Below, one piece after another: positions 1 through 5,657 of a DNA stretch of 8,690 nucleotides. A model generated the notes under the pieces. The model saw nothing but the letters and a program-made list of their open reading frames with translations. It made no database searches and had not been told where the DNA came from. A program made the translations under genes and the position numbers. Each line of letters opens with the position of its first letter. Within the stretch, counting starts at the first letter, position 1. The stretch comes from an uncultured Clostridia bacterium (GTDB taxonomy: Bacteria > Bacillota_A > Clostridia > Christensenellales > Aristaeellaceae), in contig CAMVBO010000051.1 of the NCBI GenBank assembly GCA_947165745.1, positions 1 through 8,690 on the forward strand, in the 5' to 3' direction.

Positions 1-1
1 C

Positions 2-304
2 AAAGCGGTGAAGACGCTGAAATACGGAAGCCTCATCCTCGTGGACAAGCAGGTCGGCGGATGGGCCTATTGCCTGGATTCGGATTCCGAGGACGCGAAT
101 GCCGGCTGGGTGAACGCGGAATACATCGTCATTGATCCCGCCCATTACCGGACCGAGACGAAGAAGCCGGTGTACGCCTGGGACGACACGCAGGCGCCGA
201 AGGTCGCCCTGCTGAGCGCGAATACCACCCTGCCCATTCTGAAGGAAGAAGGGGACTGGCTGCTCGTCAGCCTGCGCGGCGCCGTGGGCTGGATTCGCAA
301 ATAG
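2..304 (+). CDS. Bacterial SH3-repeat protein, C-terminal fragment
   Basis: The reading frame is open to the window edge, so this is the C-terminal end of a longer protein; a GTG at 8 is in frame but is unlikely to be the true start. About 98 residues are visible after that GTG. They contain two SH3-like repeats. The first, around residues 4-40, has the pattern GSLILVDKQVGGWAYC then GWVNAEYI. The second, around residues 66-98, has ALLSANTTLPILKEEGDWL then GAVGWIRK. The 'gdWl.V.....GWV/I' ending is the usual signature of bacterial SH3 (SH3b-type) domains, which bind cell-wall peptides or act as spacers in envelope proteins. Any signal peptide or catalytic domain would lie outside the window. 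The zinc-ribbon gene follows after 18 bp, so the two are probably co-transcribed. The domain assignment is good; the function of the whole protein is unknown. Confidence 0.75.
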   Translation, partial: KAVKTLKYGSLILVDKQVGGWAYCLDSDSEDANAGWVNAEYIVIDPAHYRTETKKPVYAWDDTQAPKVALLSANTTLPILKEEGDWLLVSLRGAVGWIRK

Positions 305-322
305 CGCGACGGGGACAGGGGG

Positions 323-607
323 GTGACCGCCTTGTTTGACTGGTTGAGAAAATTGTTCGTCGGCGCGGGGCAGGCCCGGCCGTCGACGGGGACGATTGCG
401 AGGACCTGCAAAAAGTGCGGGAAGACCTTTACCCTCCCGGAGGAAGTGCAATACTGGCCGGACTGCTGTCAGGAGTGCCGGGCGAAGTATCGCCTGGAGG
501 AGACGATTACGAGAGCGTGCCGGAGCTGTGGAAAGGACTTCACCTTCTCCTCAAGCGAAAGGCGCTGGCCGAAGTATTGCCCCGAATGTCGGGCAAGGCG
601 AAATTAA
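323..607 (+). CDS. Small tandem zinc-ribbon protein (zf-trcl-like)
   Basis: This 94-residue protein has an N-terminal amphipathic stretch (FDWLRKLF) and two zinc ribbons. Cysteine pairs lie at C29/C32 with C49/C52 and at C66/C69 with C86/C89. Every metal ligand recurs exactly 37 residues later, so the second ribbon is an internal duplication of the first. The pattern CKKCGKTF...CCQECR and CRSCGKDF...CPECR resembles the 'probable zinc-ribbon' family (zf-trcl) common in Bacillota; its function is not established, and nucleic-acid or protein binding is only an inference. The start is taken as the GTG at 323, which follows a G-rich Shine-Dalgarno-like run (GGGGACAGGGG); an in-frame TTG at 332 is the alternative. 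The gene starts 18 bp after the SH3-repeat gene and its stop codon directly abuts a palindromic repeat element. Confidence 0.8.
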   Translation: MTALFDWLRKLFVGAGQARPSTGTIARTCKKCGKTFTLPEEVQYWPDCCQECRAKYRLEETITRACRSCGKDFTFSSSERRWPKYCPECRARRN

Positions 608-682
608 TGTGTGTTTCTAGAGTGTGTTTCTAAATCTCGGGAGACGCCGAAAGTGCGCTTCAGAGATTTTAGAAACACACTC
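608..682. repeat. Palindromic repeat element, copy A, with extra half-arm
   Basis: A 19-nt arm at 620-638 (GAGTGTGTTTCTAAATCTC) is matched by its near-perfect reverse complement at 663-682, with one extra A in the right arm. The loop at 639-662 contains the core CGCCGAAAGTGC. A second copy of the left-arm end, GTGTGTTTCTA, sits directly upstream at 609-619, giving a 13-bp direct repeat with 622-632. The element starts at the base after the zinc-ribbon stop codon. Related copies lie at 8434-8530. There is no U-tract, so it is not a standard terminator. It looks like a non-coding MITE- or REP-like dispersed element. Confidence 0.75.
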
Positions 683-715
683 CAATGCCGACGGATGATA
701 AAGGCTATGTCAAAG

Positions 716-748
716 AAAAAACGCGGGGTTCGCCGTCCCGCGTTTTTT
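716..748. terminator. Bidirectional rho-independent terminator
   Basis: The GC stem ACGCGGG (721-727) pairs with CCCGCGT (737-743) across a 9-nt loop. It is flanked by AAAAA on one side and TTTTTT on the other, so a U-tract follows the hairpin on either strand. It lies 48 bp beyond the stop of the minus-strand xylanase gene and about 110 bp beyond the plus-strand zinc-ribbon gene, and can terminate both convergent units. Confidence 0.88.
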
Positions 749-796
749 CTTCGGCAGCGTCAGGATCTGTACACCATGCTTGATTATCGCGTGGTA

Positions 797-2011
797 TCAA
801 TCCCGCGCCAGCCGGATGTCGATGGCGTTCGCGCCGCCCAGCCTGAATTCGGCGGCGAGCCCGTCGCCTGAGAGGGCGTAGCCGCCCTTGAAGCCGGTGA
901 TCTCGGCTCGGCCGCCTTCGTCGGTGGTGATCTCGCCATGGGTCTCCCATTCGCCGTGGATCAGCTTTTGCAGGGCGTGATAGGCAGGCTTTTCCCGGTT
1001 GTCCCGGGCGATCACGCCGCTGGGCGCGCCCAGCCACGCGCCGTCCGCGAAATCCCAGCCGGTGACGGCCTGAACCATCGGATGGTCGAACAGGAGGCGG
1101 TACATCTCCTCCCACTCCTTCGCCTGGCGCGCCTCGCCCTCCGGGGTGCTGGGCCACTCGGGGATCTGATAGTCGTTCAAATCCACGATGTGGGGCGGCA
1201 TCAGGTGGCCGGACACCAGCGTGTTCTCCGTGAAGTGCAGCGGCAGGCCGAAGCCCTCGAAGCGCCTCAAAACCTCGTTCAGCTTCTCCGCGCCCATGTA
1301 GCCCTGATGCTGGTGGGTCTGCAGGCCGATGGCCCCGATGGGCGCGCCGGCGTCCAGGCAGTCGGCGATCAGCTGAGCGTACTTGTCGGACAGGTTGAAG
1401 TCGTTGATCAGCAGGAGTGCATTAGGGTTGGCCGCCTTCGCCGCGTCGAAGACCTCCTTCACCAGCTGGACGCGCCCATAGCGCTTGCAGACGCGGGTGA
1501 TGGCGTTGTCATACCGGTCGAACACCGGCATGATGACCACCTCGTTGATCACGTCCCAGATGTCGATGACCCCCGCGAAGGCGGTCACGTCCCGGTGGAT
1601 GCGCTGAAGCTGCTTGTCCAGGATGGTCTTGTCGTCATACTTCATCAGCCAGTCCGCGCAGGCGGTGTGCCAGCACAGCGGGTGGCCCTTCACGGTCTTG
1701 CCGTGGTCCGCCAGGAAGCGGGAGGCGTTCATGCGGCTCTCGGTCTGGGGCTCGCCCTCTTTGGGCTCGAAGCCGCCCCAGTAGAAGGCCATGGTGCCGT
1801 AGTTGAACAGCTTGAGCCACTTGTCCATGCGATCCCTGAAAAAGGGCTCGTCCTGCTTGCCGTTGGCGTAGGGGATGGCGTCGAAGGCTCCGGAGCCAAA
1901 GAGGAAGTCGTGTTCTTTCTGGTCAAAACGGAATCTGCGGCCCGCGACAGGCCTGCCCGCAGCGTCCAGGACGCGCAGGGTGACGGTGGCTTTGCGATGC
2001 TCGTAGGACAT
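797..2011 (-). CDS. GH10 endo-1,4-beta-xylanase, intracellular type
   Basis: This 404-residue protein is a glycoside hydrolase family 10 enzyme, which cuts beta-1,4-xylan or xylo-oligosaccharides with retention of configuration. Residues 6-40 form a short beta-rich N-terminal region (VTLRVLDAAGRPVAG, then HDFLFGSG) of the kind that precedes many GH10 barrels. GH10 hallmarks are KGHPLCWH (108-115), WDVINE (152-157) with acid/base Glu157, IGLQTHQHQG (228-237), HFTEN (259-263) with nucleophile Glu262, and TGWDFADGAW (317-326). Residues from about 355 form a small C-terminal beta region. There is no signal peptide, so it probably acts in the cytoplasm on imported oligomers. The nucleophile context TEN differs from the common TELD. 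The ATG is preceded by AAGGAGA at good spacing. Transcription ends at the terminator 716-748. Family assignment is secure; the exact substrate is inferred. Confidence 0.93.
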   Translation of the reverse strand: MSYEHRKATVTLRVLDAAGRPVAGRRFRFDQKEHDFLFGSGAFDAIPYANGKQDEPFFRDRMDKWLKLFNYGTMAFYWGGFEPKEGEPQTESRMNASRFLADHGKTVKGHPLCWHTACADWLMKYDDKTILDKQLQRIHRDVTAFAGVIDIWDVINEVVIMPVFDRYDNAITRVCKRYGRVQLVKEVFDAAKAANPNALLLINDFNLSDKYAQLIADCLDAGAPIGAIGLQTHQHQGYMGAEKLNEVLRRFEGFGLPLHFTENTLVSGHLMPPHIVDLNDYQIPEWPSTPEGEARQAKEWEEMYRLLFDHPMVQAVTGWDFADGAWLGAPSGVIARDNREKPAYHALQKLIHGEWETHGEITTDEGGRAEITGFKGGYALSGDGLAAEFRLGGANAIDIRLARD

Positions 2012-2017
2012 GGGCGT

Positions 2018-2024
2018 CTCTCCT
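2018..2024 (-). promoter_or_regulatory. Ribosome binding site of the xylanase gene
   Basis: On the minus strand the sequence AAGGAGA lies 6 nt before the ATG at 2011-2009. It supports that start over other in-frame codons. Confidence 0.75.
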
Positions 2025-2058
2025 TATTGGGTGTGATGGGTAATCGGGGTGCATCCCA

Positions 2059-2064
2059 AGTATA
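2059..2064 (-). promoter_or_regulatory. Possible -10 box for the xylanase gene
   Basis: TATACT on the minus strand lies about 50 bp upstream of the xylanase start. No convincing -35 box is found 16-18 bp further upstream, so this is a weak call. It may depend on an activator, or the real promoter may lie elsewhere in the 2012-2175 gap. I saw no clear catabolite-responsive (cre) site here. Confidence 0.35.
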
Positions 2065-2175
2065 CACCATTCCAAACGGGCGGGCTGCGCGGTTGTGATA
2101 CTGACGCTTGCCAAATCTTGCGAATGTCGAACCCGCCGGGGCCGGGAGCCGGTTCCGGCGCCGAGGAAAGAGCGG

Positions 2176-2204
2176 TTGCGGATTTGCGCGCAAGCCGTTA
2201 TAAT
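2176..2204 (+). promoter_or_regulatory. Sigma-A promoter for the amidotransferase/isochorismatase pair
   Basis: TTGCGG (2176-2181) and a perfect TATAAT (2199-2204) are separated by 17 bp, the optimal spacing. Transcription should begin near 2211, giving a 5' leader of about 67 nt. The leader contains short GC-rich complementary stretches (around 2214-2250) but no riboswitch that I recognise. Confidence 0.82.
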
Positions 2205-2263
2205 GGAGAAAACCCGGTCCGGAACCTGGATCGGAGCCGGGGGCTCTCCGAAGAACGGACGAT

Positions 2264-2270
2264 AAGGAGG
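2264..2270 (+). promoter_or_regulatory. Ribosome binding site of the amidotransferase gene
   Basis: AAGGAGG lies 7 nt before the ATG at 2278, a near-ideal Shine-Dalgarno site that fixes this start. Confidence 0.85.
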
Positions 2271-2277
2271 AAAGCGC

Positions 2278-3000
2278 ATGAAGGTGCATTTCATTCAGCA
2301 GGACCCATGGGTCGGGCCCGGCGAGTACCTCAGCTGGGCGGAGCGGAACGGGTGGGAGGCGACCTTCACCCGATGCTGGCGGTACGAGGCGATTCCGGGC
2401 GAAGCGGACGCGGATCTGCTCGTGGTGCTGGGAGGGTATCAGAACCCGGCCATGACCCGCGCGGAGTGCGATTACTTTGACGCCGCGGGGGAGCGGGCGC
2501 TGATCCGAAGGTATGTGGAGGCGTGCCGGATGGTCGTCGGCGTGTGCCTGGGGGCCCAGCTGGTGGGCGAGGCCCTGGGGGCGCCCTACGCCCACAGCCC
2601 GGAGGTGGAGATCGGCCCGGTCAGGGCGCGGCTGACGGAGGCGGGCCGGGCGGACCCGTTCCTGGCGGCGTTTCCGGACGCCTTTGACGCCGGGGAGTGG
2701 CACAACGACATGCCGGGCCTGACGCCGGACGCCGCGATCCTGGCGGAGAGCGACGGCTGCCCGAGGCAGATCGTGCGCTATGGACGGTACGTATACGGCT
2801 TCCAGACGCACATGGAGTTCACCCGCGAAATCATTGCCGCCGGCATCGAGGACGTGGGCGGGGAGATCCGGGAAAAGGGGCGCTTCGTCCAATCGGCAAG
2901 GGCGCTGCTGGCCTATGATTACGCGGACATGAACCGGCTGCTGTCCGCCTTCCTGGACGCCATGACGGCGGATTACGCGACGAGGGGGACTGGACGATGA
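2278..3000 (+). CDS. Class I glutamine amidotransferase-like protein
   Basis: This 240-residue protein has the class I (GATase-1) fold as a stand-alone domain. The substrate-site strand LLVVLGGYQNP lies at 47-57. The nucleophile elbow GVCLGAQ (88-94) carries Cys90. The catalytic pair His178 and Glu180 lies in GFQTHMEF (174-181). Such domains hydrolyse glutamine or other gamma-glutamyl amides; free-standing members often act on gamma-glutamyl compounds or are uncharacterised 'GMP synthase-like' amidotransferases. No synthetase partner such as GuaA is adjacent, so true GMP synthase function is unlikely. The gene has a strong promoter and RBS. Its stop overlaps the start of the next gene (ATGA at 2997-3000), implying translational coupling with the isochorismatase-like hydrolase. 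The catalytic triad is seen directly; the physiological substrate is unknown. Confidence 0.87.
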   Translation: MKVHFIQQDPWVGPGEYLSWAERNGWEATFTRCWRYEAIPGEADADLLVVLGGYQNPAMTRAECDYFDAAGERALIRRYVEACRMVVGVCLGAQLVGEALGAPYAHSPEVEIGPVRARLTEAGRADPFLAAFPDAFDAGEWHNDMPGLTPDAAILAESDGCPRQIVRYGRYVYGFQTHMEFTREIIAAGIEDVGGEIREKGRFVQSARALLAYDYADMNRLLSAFLDAMTADYATRGTGR

Positions 3001-3497
3001 AGACGGTGCTGTTGGTGATCGATATGCAGAATGACTACCTGTGGGAGCGTCGCAAGCCGATGTTTGCCTATGACACGGCTGTGCTGACGGCATCCGTCAA
3101 CGCGCTGATCCATCAATACGGGGACGTCATCTACATACGGCATTTGATCCAAAACCTGCCCACCAACCGGCTGCTGTTCGGCTATTCCCTCGCGGGGACG
3201 GAGGGCGCGGCGCTGTACGGCGGGCTGGATATCGTGTCGGACCGGGTGTTTGACAAGTACTTCGGGGACGCCCTGACCAACCGGGCGCTGTTGAAGCTGA
3301 TACGGGACGAGAAGATCGAGCGGCTGCACCTCTGCGGCCTGGACGAGTACGGCTGTGTGACCGCCACGGCGCTGGGCGCGGCGAAGCGGGGCATCGTCGC
3401 GGAGATCGTCCGGAGCGGGACGGCCACGGTGCTGCCGGAGAAGAAGGTCGCCCGGGCCCATGAGAAGCTGCGCCAGGCGGGCATTGCGTTTATCTGA
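2997..3497 (+). CDS. Isochorismatase-family cysteine hydrolase
   Basis: This 166-residue protein matches the usual size of single-domain isochorismatase-like hydrolases, which include nicotinamidase, ureidoacrylate and N-carbamoylsarcosine amidohydrolases. The N-terminal LLVIDMQNDYL carries the catalytic Asp9, FDKYFGDAL carries Lys87, and GLDEYGCVTATALGAAKRG carries the nucleophile Cys120, so the full Asp-Lys-Cys triad is present. The usual Asp after 'TAL' is replaced by Gly. The substrate class is most likely an amide or ureido compound, but no specific motif decides this. The ATG overlaps the preceding stop by 4 bp (ATGA), so the gene probably relies on coupled translation. A strong terminator follows 43 bp after the stop. 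The family assignment is firm; the partner amidotransferase suggests a shared two-step amide-handling pathway. Confidence 0.9.
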   Translation: MKTVLLVIDMQNDYLWERRKPMFAYDTAVLTASVNALIHQYGDVIYIRHLIQNLPTNRLLFGYSLAGTEGAALYGGLDIVSDRVFDKYFGDALTNRALLKLIRDEKIERLHLCGLDEYGCVTATALGAAKRGIVAEIVRSGTATVLPEKKVARAHEKLRQAGIAFI

Positions 3498-3539
3498 TTC
3501 TGGAGATGGGGACGGCGGCGCCCCCGCAGCCAAAACGAA

Positions 3540-3574
3540 GATTTCCCGCGCTCGAATCAGAGGCGCGGGAAATC
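3540..3574. terminator. Bidirectional rho-independent terminator
   Basis: A perfect 12-bp stem, GATTTCCCGCGC (3540-3551) with GCGCGGGAAATC (3563-3574), encloses an 11-nt loop. It is followed by GTGTTTTCT on the plus strand and by TTCGTTTTG on the minus strand. It sits between the convergent isochorismatase-like gene and the ACP gene and can serve both. Confidence 0.87.
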
Positions 3575-3582
3575 GTGTTTTC

Positions 3583-3807
3583 TCAGGTGTTCTCTTCCAG
3601 GTAGGTGACGATGTCTCCCACCGTGTGCATGGAGGGAATGATCCGCTCCGGGATCTCGATGCCGAACTCATCCTCGAAGGCGAGCACGATATTGATTACC
3701 TCCAGGGAGCTGAGCCCCAGGTCCTCCACCAGGGTGCTGTCCATGGACATGGGCGTGTTTTCGTTGTTGGTGTACTCCCTGAGAATCGAGGTCACTTTTT
3801 CAAACAT
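3583..3807 (-). CDS. Acyl carrier protein
   Basis: This 74-residue acidic protein is the right length for a stand-alone acyl carrier protein. The phosphopantetheine attachment region is EDLGLSSLEVINIVLAFEDEFGIEIPE (residues 28-54), and Ser34 is the predicted carrier serine. The usual DSL motif is replaced by SSL, a variation seen in some secondary-metabolism or specialised carrier proteins. After 4'-phosphopantetheinylation it would hold an acyl group as a thioester. The start is fixed by AAGGAGGAG just upstream. The gene lies 22 bp downstream of the acyl ligase on the same strand, so the ligase probably loads it. No ketosynthase or other fatty-acid synthase gene is nearby, which argues against the housekeeping acpP. 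Confidence 0.92.
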   Translation of the reverse strand: MFEKVTSILREYTNNENTPMSMDSTLVEDLGLSSLEVINIVLAFEDEFGIEIPERIIPSMHTVGDIVTYLEENT

Positions 3808-3814
3808 TGGTATC

Positions 3815-3821
3815 TCCTCCT
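3815..3821 (-). promoter_or_regulatory. Ribosome binding site of the ACP gene
   Basis: On the minus strand AAGGAGG (extended to AAGGAGGAG) lies 7 nt upstream of the ATG at 3807, within the 22-bp gap after the ligase stop codon. Confidence 0.8.
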
Positions 3822-3829
3822 TGCGTCGA

Positions 3830-5425
3830 TCAGGATCGCGTATTCTTCGGTACGTTTTTATAGCGAACGATCTTCTTGGTGGTGTTGCGGATGAAATCCT
3901 CCTCCCGCAGCACGACCCGGGCCACCTGCTTGTAGGCGGGCCGCCCCTGGTTGATCTTTTGCTTCAAGGCCTGGAAGTAGGCTTCGTCGCGCAGGCGCTC
4001 CTCCTCCGGATAGATTTCCGCCACGATCAGCCCGTCCTGCTCATAGACCAGCGCTTCCCGGACGCCCGGGTCCCGGTTGAAGTCGTTTTCCAGCTCCTCT
4101 GGGGAGATGTTCTCCCCGTTGCTGAGGATGATCAGGTTCTTCGTCCGGCCCGTCAGGAACAGGAAGCCGTCCTCGTCCATGTAGCCCAGGTCGCCGGTGG
4201 CGTACCAGCCGTCGCGCAGCGCTTTGGCCGTCTCCTCCGGGTTCTTGTAGTAGCCCTTCATCACCATCGGACCCCGGGCCAGCACCTCGCCATCCGGCGA
4301 TATTCTAATCTCCACGTCCGGCATCAGCAGCCCGGCGCTGCCGTCGCGGTGGTGATTGTTCCGGTTGATGGACAGCGAGGGGGAGCACTCGGTGGCGCCA
4401 TAGCCGTTGATGATCTCTATGCCGAAATCCCGGAAGAATTTGATGTAGAACGGGTCGAGATAGGCCCCGCCGCTGATCATGTATTTCAGCTTGCCGCCGA
4501 AGGGCTCCAGAATCTGCTTGAACAGGCGGGGGCGGATGTCGATGCCCAGCTTGAGCAGCGCGCGGCTGATCTTCACGGCCAGCCGGAGTGTCTTTTCTTT
4601 GCCGCTCTTCTTGACGCCGTCCTGGATCTGCTTGTAGAACACCTCCACGAACAGCGGCACCAGCGGGATGATGCCCGGCCTTGCCAGCAGCATGTCCTCC
4701 TTGAGGCGCTTCAGGCTGCGGTTGATGAAGATGGTGGCCCGGAAGTGGAACCCCATCATAATGGTGACGACCAGGCCGAAGGCGTGGTGAAAGGGCAGCA
4801 CAGACAGCACCAAGCCCCCCTCCGGGCTGAAAACCATCGCGCCGCCGGACACGTCGCTGGCCAGGTTGCCGTGGCTCAACATCACGCCCTTGCTGCGGCC
4901 GGAGGTGCCCGAGGTGAAGAAGATGCAGGCCAGGTCGTCCTTGTCGGGATGGAACAGGGTGAAGCCCTCCCAGCCCGGCGCTTCGGCCTTTGCCAGCTGC
5001 TTCAGGGATGTGACCGCCAGGCCATCGACGCCCTCGACCAGGTCCATGTAGGTCGGGGAGACGAGGGCGGCGCTGACGTCCGCCTCCCGGAGCATGTCGG
5101 CCACCTCGTTCGCCGGCAGGTCCTTGTCGATGGGCACGGCCACGTTCCCCGAACCCAGCGCGCCGAAGAATGCCAGCAGCCATTCATAGGAGTTTTCGCC
5201 GATGACGGCGATGTGCGCGCCCCGGCCGTAGGTCTGCCCGATCCAGCAGGCGGCCTTGCGCACGTCCTCCAGCGCCTCCCGGCAGGTCTTGCTCTCCACG
5301 TTGTCCCGGCCCGCCCGGTATTGGAAGGCCACGAAATCCGGCCTCTCCCTGGCGGCGGTCTCCAGCATGTCGGCGATGCTGGCGATGGGGGGAATATCGT
5401 AATAGGGATAGCGCCCGTTTTTCAA
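3830..5425 (-). CDS. AMP-forming acyl-CoA/acyl-ACP ligase
   Basis: This 531-residue adenylate-forming enzyme activates a carboxylic acid with ATP and transfers the acyl group to a thiol. Motifs in order: FFTSGTSGRSKGVMLSH (169-185, ATP phosphate binding), PFHHAFGLVV (211-220), GYGATECSPS (341-350), YATGDLGYMDEDGFLFLTGRTKN (408-430) and the C-terminal TTKKIVR (515-521) with predicted catalytic Lys518. These fit the long-chain acyl-CoA synthetase / acyl-ACP synthetase clade. The adjacent ACP suggests the acceptor thiol is holo-ACP rather than CoA; this is an inference. The start is TTG at 5425, chosen because AAAGGAGAGG lies just upstream and an upstream ATG is out of frame. A promoter lies at 5503-5531. 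Membrane segments are not evident. The family call is firm; chain length and acceptor are unknown. Confidence 0.93.
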   Translation of the reverse strand: MKNGRYPYYDIPPIASIADMLETAARERPDFVAFQYRAGRDNVESKTCREALEDVRKAACWIGQTYGRGAHIAVIGENSYEWLLAFFGALGSGNVAVPIDKDLPANEVADMLREADVSAALVSPTYMDLVEGVDGLAVTSLKQLAKAEAPGWEGFTLFHPDKDDLACIFFTSGTSGRSKGVMLSHGNLASDVSGGAMVFSPEGGLVLSVLPFHHAFGLVVTIMMGFHFRATIFINRSLKRLKEDMLLARPGIIPLVPLFVEVFYKQIQDGVKKSGKEKTLRLAVKISRALLKLGIDIRPRLFKQILEPFGGKLKYMISGGAYLDPFYIKFFRDFGIEIINGYGATECSPSLSINRNNHHRDGSAGLLMPDVEIRISPDGEVLARGPMVMKGYYKNPEETAKALRDGWYATGDLGYMDEDGFLFLTGRTKNLIILSNGENISPEELENDFNRDPGVREALVYEQDGLIVAEIYPEEERLRDEAYFQALKQKINQGRPAYKQVARVVLREEDFIRNTTKKIVRYKNVPKNTRS

Positions 5426-5430
5426 GGGTC

Positions 5431-5440
5431 CCTCTCCTTT
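5431..5440 (-). promoter_or_regulatory. Ribosome binding site deciding the TTG start of the ligase
   Basis: On the minus strand AAAGGAGAGG stands 5 nt before TTG (5425-5423). A nearby ATG on the same strand overlaps this site but is in a different frame, so TTG is the supported start. Confidence 0.78.
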
Positions 5441-5481
5441 CCATTTGCGAACAGTTAGTTGAAATTAACATAAGCTGTCCG

Positions 5482-5497
5482 GAAACGTTGCCGTTTC
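5482..5497. repeat. Inverted repeat at the ligase transcription start
   Basis: GAAACG (5482-5487) and CGTTTC (5492-5497) form a perfect 6-bp inverted repeat around TTGC. It falls at about the +1 to +15 region of the predicted ligase transcript, where an operator for a repressor or a 5' RNA hairpin would be expected. No regulator gene is present in the window. Confidence 0.55.
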
Positions 5498-5502
5498 TTA
5501 AT

Positions 5503-5531
5503 ATTTTACCATACAGATTCGCGGGAAACAA
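5503..5531 (-). promoter_or_regulatory. Sigma-A-like promoter of the ligase-ACP operon
   Basis: On the minus strand TTGTTT (5531-5526) and TAAAAT (5508-5503) are separated by exactly 17 bp. Transcription would start near 5496, giving a leader of about 70 nt before the TTG start. The local sequence is AT-richer than the surrounding genes, as expected for a promoter. Confidence 0.72.
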
Positions 5532-5550
5532 GGGGTTTGTGCCTGTTTCC
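5524..5550. repeat. Inverted repeat overlapping the ligase -35 box
   Basis: GGAAACA (5524-5530) and TGTTTCC (5544-5550) form a perfect 7-bp inverted repeat with a 13-bp centre. The first arm covers the predicted -35 hexamer of the minus-strand promoter. Its half-sites share GGAAAC/GTTTC with the repeat at 5481-5497, so the two may be sites for one regulator. Confidence 0.5.
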
Positions 5551-5657
5551 AAAATCTCGAACCGGGGAGACTGTTTCAATCGCCGCTCGACTGACAGTTG
5601 CGTCCCCGGGCGGCAAAAGGACCGGCGCTACGCCTGCCCTGATTTCTGCGTGGACGG

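Noticed and set aside
620..682. Copy A of the repeat as a CRISPR repeat or transcription terminator
   Set aside because: There is no array of spacers and no U-tract after the stem. The nearby hairpin at 716-748 is the real terminator.
611..871. An 86-codon plus-strand frame through the palindromic repeat
   Set aside because: It runs through the repeat hairpin and a strong terminator and overlaps the xylanase 3' end. There is no ribosome site.
938..2098. A 386-codon open frame on the plus strand opposite the GH10 xylanase
   Set aside because: It has the same antisense low-complexity character, while the minus strand carries all GH10 catalytic motifs.
2148..2159. GCCGGTTCCGGC inverted repeat upstream of the amidotransferase promoter
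   Set aside because: Five-bp GC arms are expected by chance in DNA this GC-rich, and nothing else supports an operator there.
2211..2277. Possible riboswitch in the amidotransferase leader
   Set aside because: The leader is only about 67 nt and shows short GC-rich pairings but no conserved aptamer pattern that I recognise.
1729..3093. A 454-codon minus-strand frame spanning the xylanase start and the amidotransferase gene
   Set aside because: It crosses a strong divergent promoter region and two well-supported genes, and its translation is rich in R, P, A and S with no recognisable domain.
3605..5458. A 617-codon open frame on the plus strand opposite the acyl ligase and ACP genes
   Set aside because: It is antisense to two genes with clear motifs. 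Its translation is low-complexity (rich in V, D, H, Q, R) and typical of the mirror frame of GC-rich coding DNA.
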